This document shows positions 62,122-64,000 of a DNA stretch of 64,000 nucleotides, piece by piece. Made by a program: the position numbers and the translations under genes. Below the pieces are notes generated by a model that was not told the DNA's origin, did not search any database, and was given only the letters and a program-made list of their open reading frames with translations. Location of the stretch: assembly GCF_026870155.1 (NCBI RefSeq), contig NZ_CP113975.1:3658001-3722000 (forward strand), given 5' to 3'. The stretch is from Flavobacterium marginilacus. Its GTDB lineage: Bacteria > Bacteroidota > Bacteroidia > Flavobacteriales > Flavobacteriaceae. Within the stretch, counting starts at the first letter, position 1; every line of letters starts with the position of its first letter.

Positions 62122-64000
62122 TTACATATTTCGTCTATACTGTCCTCCTACTTCAAATAAAGCTTCGGTAATCTGCCCTAATGAACAAACCTTTGTTGCT
62201 TCCATCAGATGTTCAAATAAATTATCTCCTTTTACTGCAGCTTCCTGCAGCGTCGCTAAATGTTCCTTTACCAAATCGGCATGGCACTGATGCAGATTTT
62301 TCAGCATAGTAATCTGATATTGTTTTTCCTCTTCGGCAGCACGAATTACTTCTGCTGGAATAACCGTTGGAGAACCTTTCGAACTCAGGAATGTATTTAC
62401 CCCCACAATCGGGAATTCTCCCGTATGTTTCAAGGTTTCATAATACAGACTCTCCTCTTGAATCTTAGAACGCTGGTACATCGTTTCCATGGCTCCAAGC
62501 ACTCCGCCTCGCTCTGTAATTCTGTCAAATTCCTGTAAAACTGCCTCTTCAACTAAATCGGTCAGCTCTTCGATTATAAATGAGCCCTGAATAGGATTCT
62601 CGTTTTTGGCCAGACCTAATTCTTTATTAATAATCAGCTGGATTGCCATTGCTCTTCGCACCGATTCCTCAGTTGGCGTTGTAATTGCTTCGTCATAAGC
62701 ATTAGTGTGCAGTGAATTGCAGTTATCATATATTGCATACAGCGCCTGTAAAGTCGTACGAATATCATTGAAATCGATTTCCTGCGCATGCAGTGAACGT
62801 CCCGAAGTCTGAATGTGATATTTCAGCATCTGGGCTCTTTCATTGGCACCGTATTTATTTTTCATGGCTTTCGCCCAAATTTTACGAGCAACACGACCAA
62901 TTACAGCATATTCCGGATCGACACCATTGGAAAAAAAGAACGACAGATTAGGTCCGAAATCGTTGATATCCATTCCACGGCTCAAATAATATTCTACATA
63001 AGTAAAACCGTTTGAAAGTGTGAAAGCCAGCTGCGTAATTGGATTCGCACCAGCCTCGGCAATATGATAACCCGAAATTGAAACCGAATAAAAGTTTCTG
63101 ACATTTTGGGCAATAAAATATTCCTGAACATCACCCATCAATCGCAATGCAAATTCGGTTGAAAAAATACAGGTATTCTGTGCCTGATCTTCTTTTAAAA
63201 TATCAGCCTGAACCGTTCCTCTGACTTTTTTGAGCGTTTTAGCTTTTATCTTTTCATAAACCTCCAGAGGTAAAACCTGATCTCCCGTTACTCCCAGAAG
63301 AAACAGACCTAATCCGTTATTCCCTTCAGGCAAATCGCCTTGATAGTGCGGGCGCTCTACTCCTTTTGCTGCATAAATTTTATTGATTTTATCTAAAACC
63401 TCATCTTCCAGATTGTTTTCATGGATATAATGCTCACACTGCTGATCAATAGCAGCATTCATAAAAAAACCGAGCAGCATTGGTGCCGGACCATTAATCG
63501 TCATACTCACAGATGTCATTGCGTGAACCAAATCAAATCCCGAGTATAATTTTTTAGCATCATCCAGACAGCAGATTGAAACTCCGGCATTTCCAATTTT
63601 CCCATAAATATCAGGACGCAGATGCGGATCATTTCCATACAAAGTAACACTGTCAAAAGCAGTCGAAAGTCTTTTTGCCGGCAGTCCTGCACTTACATAA
63701 TGAAACCGTTTGTTAGTTCTTTCAGGTCCGCCTTCGCCGGCAAACATTCTAGAAGGATCTTCTCCGTCACGTTTAAACGGGTACAAACCAGAAGCAAAAG
63801 GAAATTCTCCAGGAACATTCTCCTGCAGACACCAGCGCAGAATATCGCCCCAAGCTTTGTACTTTGGCATCGCGACTTTTGGAATTTGAGAATGGGACAG
63901 CGACTCCGTATGTGTTGCCATTTTTATTTCCTTGTCACGAACCTGAAAAGTATATACTGGATTTTTATATTTACTTACTTTTTCGTCCCAATTGAGAATC
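62122..64000 (-). CDS. IcmF-like acyl-CoA mutase (methylmalonyl-CoA mutase family), C-terminal part
   Basis: The reading frame stays open across the ATG at 63921 up to the right edge ([20 protein letters not shown] precedes it). The gene therefore continues beyond the window and only the last about 625 codons are here. These form the substrate-binding TIM-barrel domain of B12-dependent mutases ([20 protein letters not shown], then [20 protein letters not shown] and RTLLGGTS-type loops downstream). In IcmF-type fusions the N-terminal half carries a B12 domain and a MeaI-type GTPase. Substrates are isobutyryl- or methylmalonyl-CoA. The C-terminus is complete. Confidence 0.9.
   Translation of the reverse strand, partial: ILNWDEKVSKYKNPVYTFQVRDKEIKMATHTESLSHSQIPKVAMPKYKAWGDILRWCLQENVPGEFPFASGLYPFKRDGEDPSRMFAGEGGPERTNKRFHYVSAGLPAKRLSTAFDSVTLYGNDPHLRPDIYGKIGNAGVSICCLDDAKKLYSGFDLVHAMTSVSMTINGPAPMLLGFFMNAAIDQQCEHYIHENNLEDEVLDKINKIYAAKGVERPHYQGDLPEGNNGLGLFLLGVTGDQVLPLEVYEKIKAKTLKKVRGTVQADILKEDQAQNTCIFSTEFALRLMGDVQEYFIAQNVRNFYSVSISGYHIAEAGANPITQLAFTLSNGFTYVEYYLSRGMDINDFGPNLSFFFSNGVDPEYAVIGRVARKIWAKAMKNKYGANERAQMLKYHIQTSGRSLHAQEIDFNDIRTTLQALYAIYDNCNSLHTNAYDEAITTPTEESVRRAMAIQLIINKELGLAKNENPIQGSFIIEELTDLVEEAVLQEFDRITERGGVLGAMETMYQRSKIQEESLYYETLKHTGEFPIVGVNTFLSSKGSPTVIPAEVIRAAEEEKQYQITMLKNLHQCHADLVKEHLATLQEAAVKGDNLFEHLMEATKVCSLGQITEALFEVGGQYRRNM

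Noticed and set aside
62122..63921. A complete 599-residue mutase starting at the ATG 63921
   Set aside because: The frame stays open to the window edge, and the upstream codons match the conserved region before this Met in IcmF-type proteins, so the gene is cut by the edge.

Overview
The window is chromosomal DNA of a Bacteroidetes bacterium, most likely a Flavobacterium. It is AT-rich, and many genes are preceded by a TAnnTTTG box, the -7 element typical of this phylum. It carries the gliding lipoprotein GldI and two secreted proteins with type IX secretion (T9SS) sorting domains. It also has two flavobacterial-type glutamine synthetases, a Bacteroidetes-type PurM and an IcmF-like mutase. 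No rRNA, tRNA or CRISPR array was seen.

Layout. Positions 1-2290: a repeat copy and a secreted dikinase-like protein. Positions 2335-13971 (all minus strand): a DUF4956 protein, a YwqK/MORN protein, yidC, pyrG, a DUF3820 protein, an OsmC protein, two secreted LysM proteins and guaA. Positions 13950-27304: a 13.3-kb integrated island bounded by perfect 30-bp direct repeats, with a tyrosine recombinase at its right end. Positions 27575-37360: RidA, a ClC-type channel, an NrnA-like phosphoesterase, gldI, two cyclophilin-FKBP fusions and a TPR histidine kinase. Positions 37632-39209: an IS110 element sitting inside a dispersed palindromic repeat. Positions 39320-44274: GNAT, purM, OmpA-like and SDR genes. 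Positions 45369-50117: a 1582-residue repeat adhesin. Positions 50258-54924: divergent GSIII and GSII genes, then terC. Positions 55099-60273: a second T9SS protein, a lipoprotein, an esterase, an AraC regulator and a small secreted protein. Positions 60301-62092: an IS1182 element. The right edge cuts an icmF-like gene.

The island is the most interesting part. It is inserted at the extreme 5' end of guaA. The 30-bp repeat contains the guaA start codon, about seven codons, and the last bases of a -7-like box. Integration therefore leaves guaA intact but behind element-borne promoter boxes, and places the integrase downstream of the native guaA promoter region. Cargo includes three overlapping small ORFs, an XRE regulator with a clear palindromic operator, a ParB-domain DNA methyltransferase, and a winged-helix protein with family-A DNA polymerase-like motifs. 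It also includes a three-gene cassette (PLD nuclease fused to a J-domain, a Trp-rich repeat protein, a putative PD-(D/E)XK protein) and a serine recombinase. A near-identical 29-bp repeat brackets most of this cargo (16765-16793 and 25577-25605), suggesting a nested unit. No conjugation genes are present, so this is an integrative island and not a complete ICE. The three-gene cassette is the best candidate for an undescribed system, probably a defence or conflict module, but that function is inference.

Three kinds of non-coding repeat recur: an inverted pair of about 184-bp foldback elements (162-346 and 28397-28580), a multi-hairpin element with TTTCAGT loops (37534-39299, split by IS110, and 58639-58834), and a REP-like hairpin at 37434-37463.
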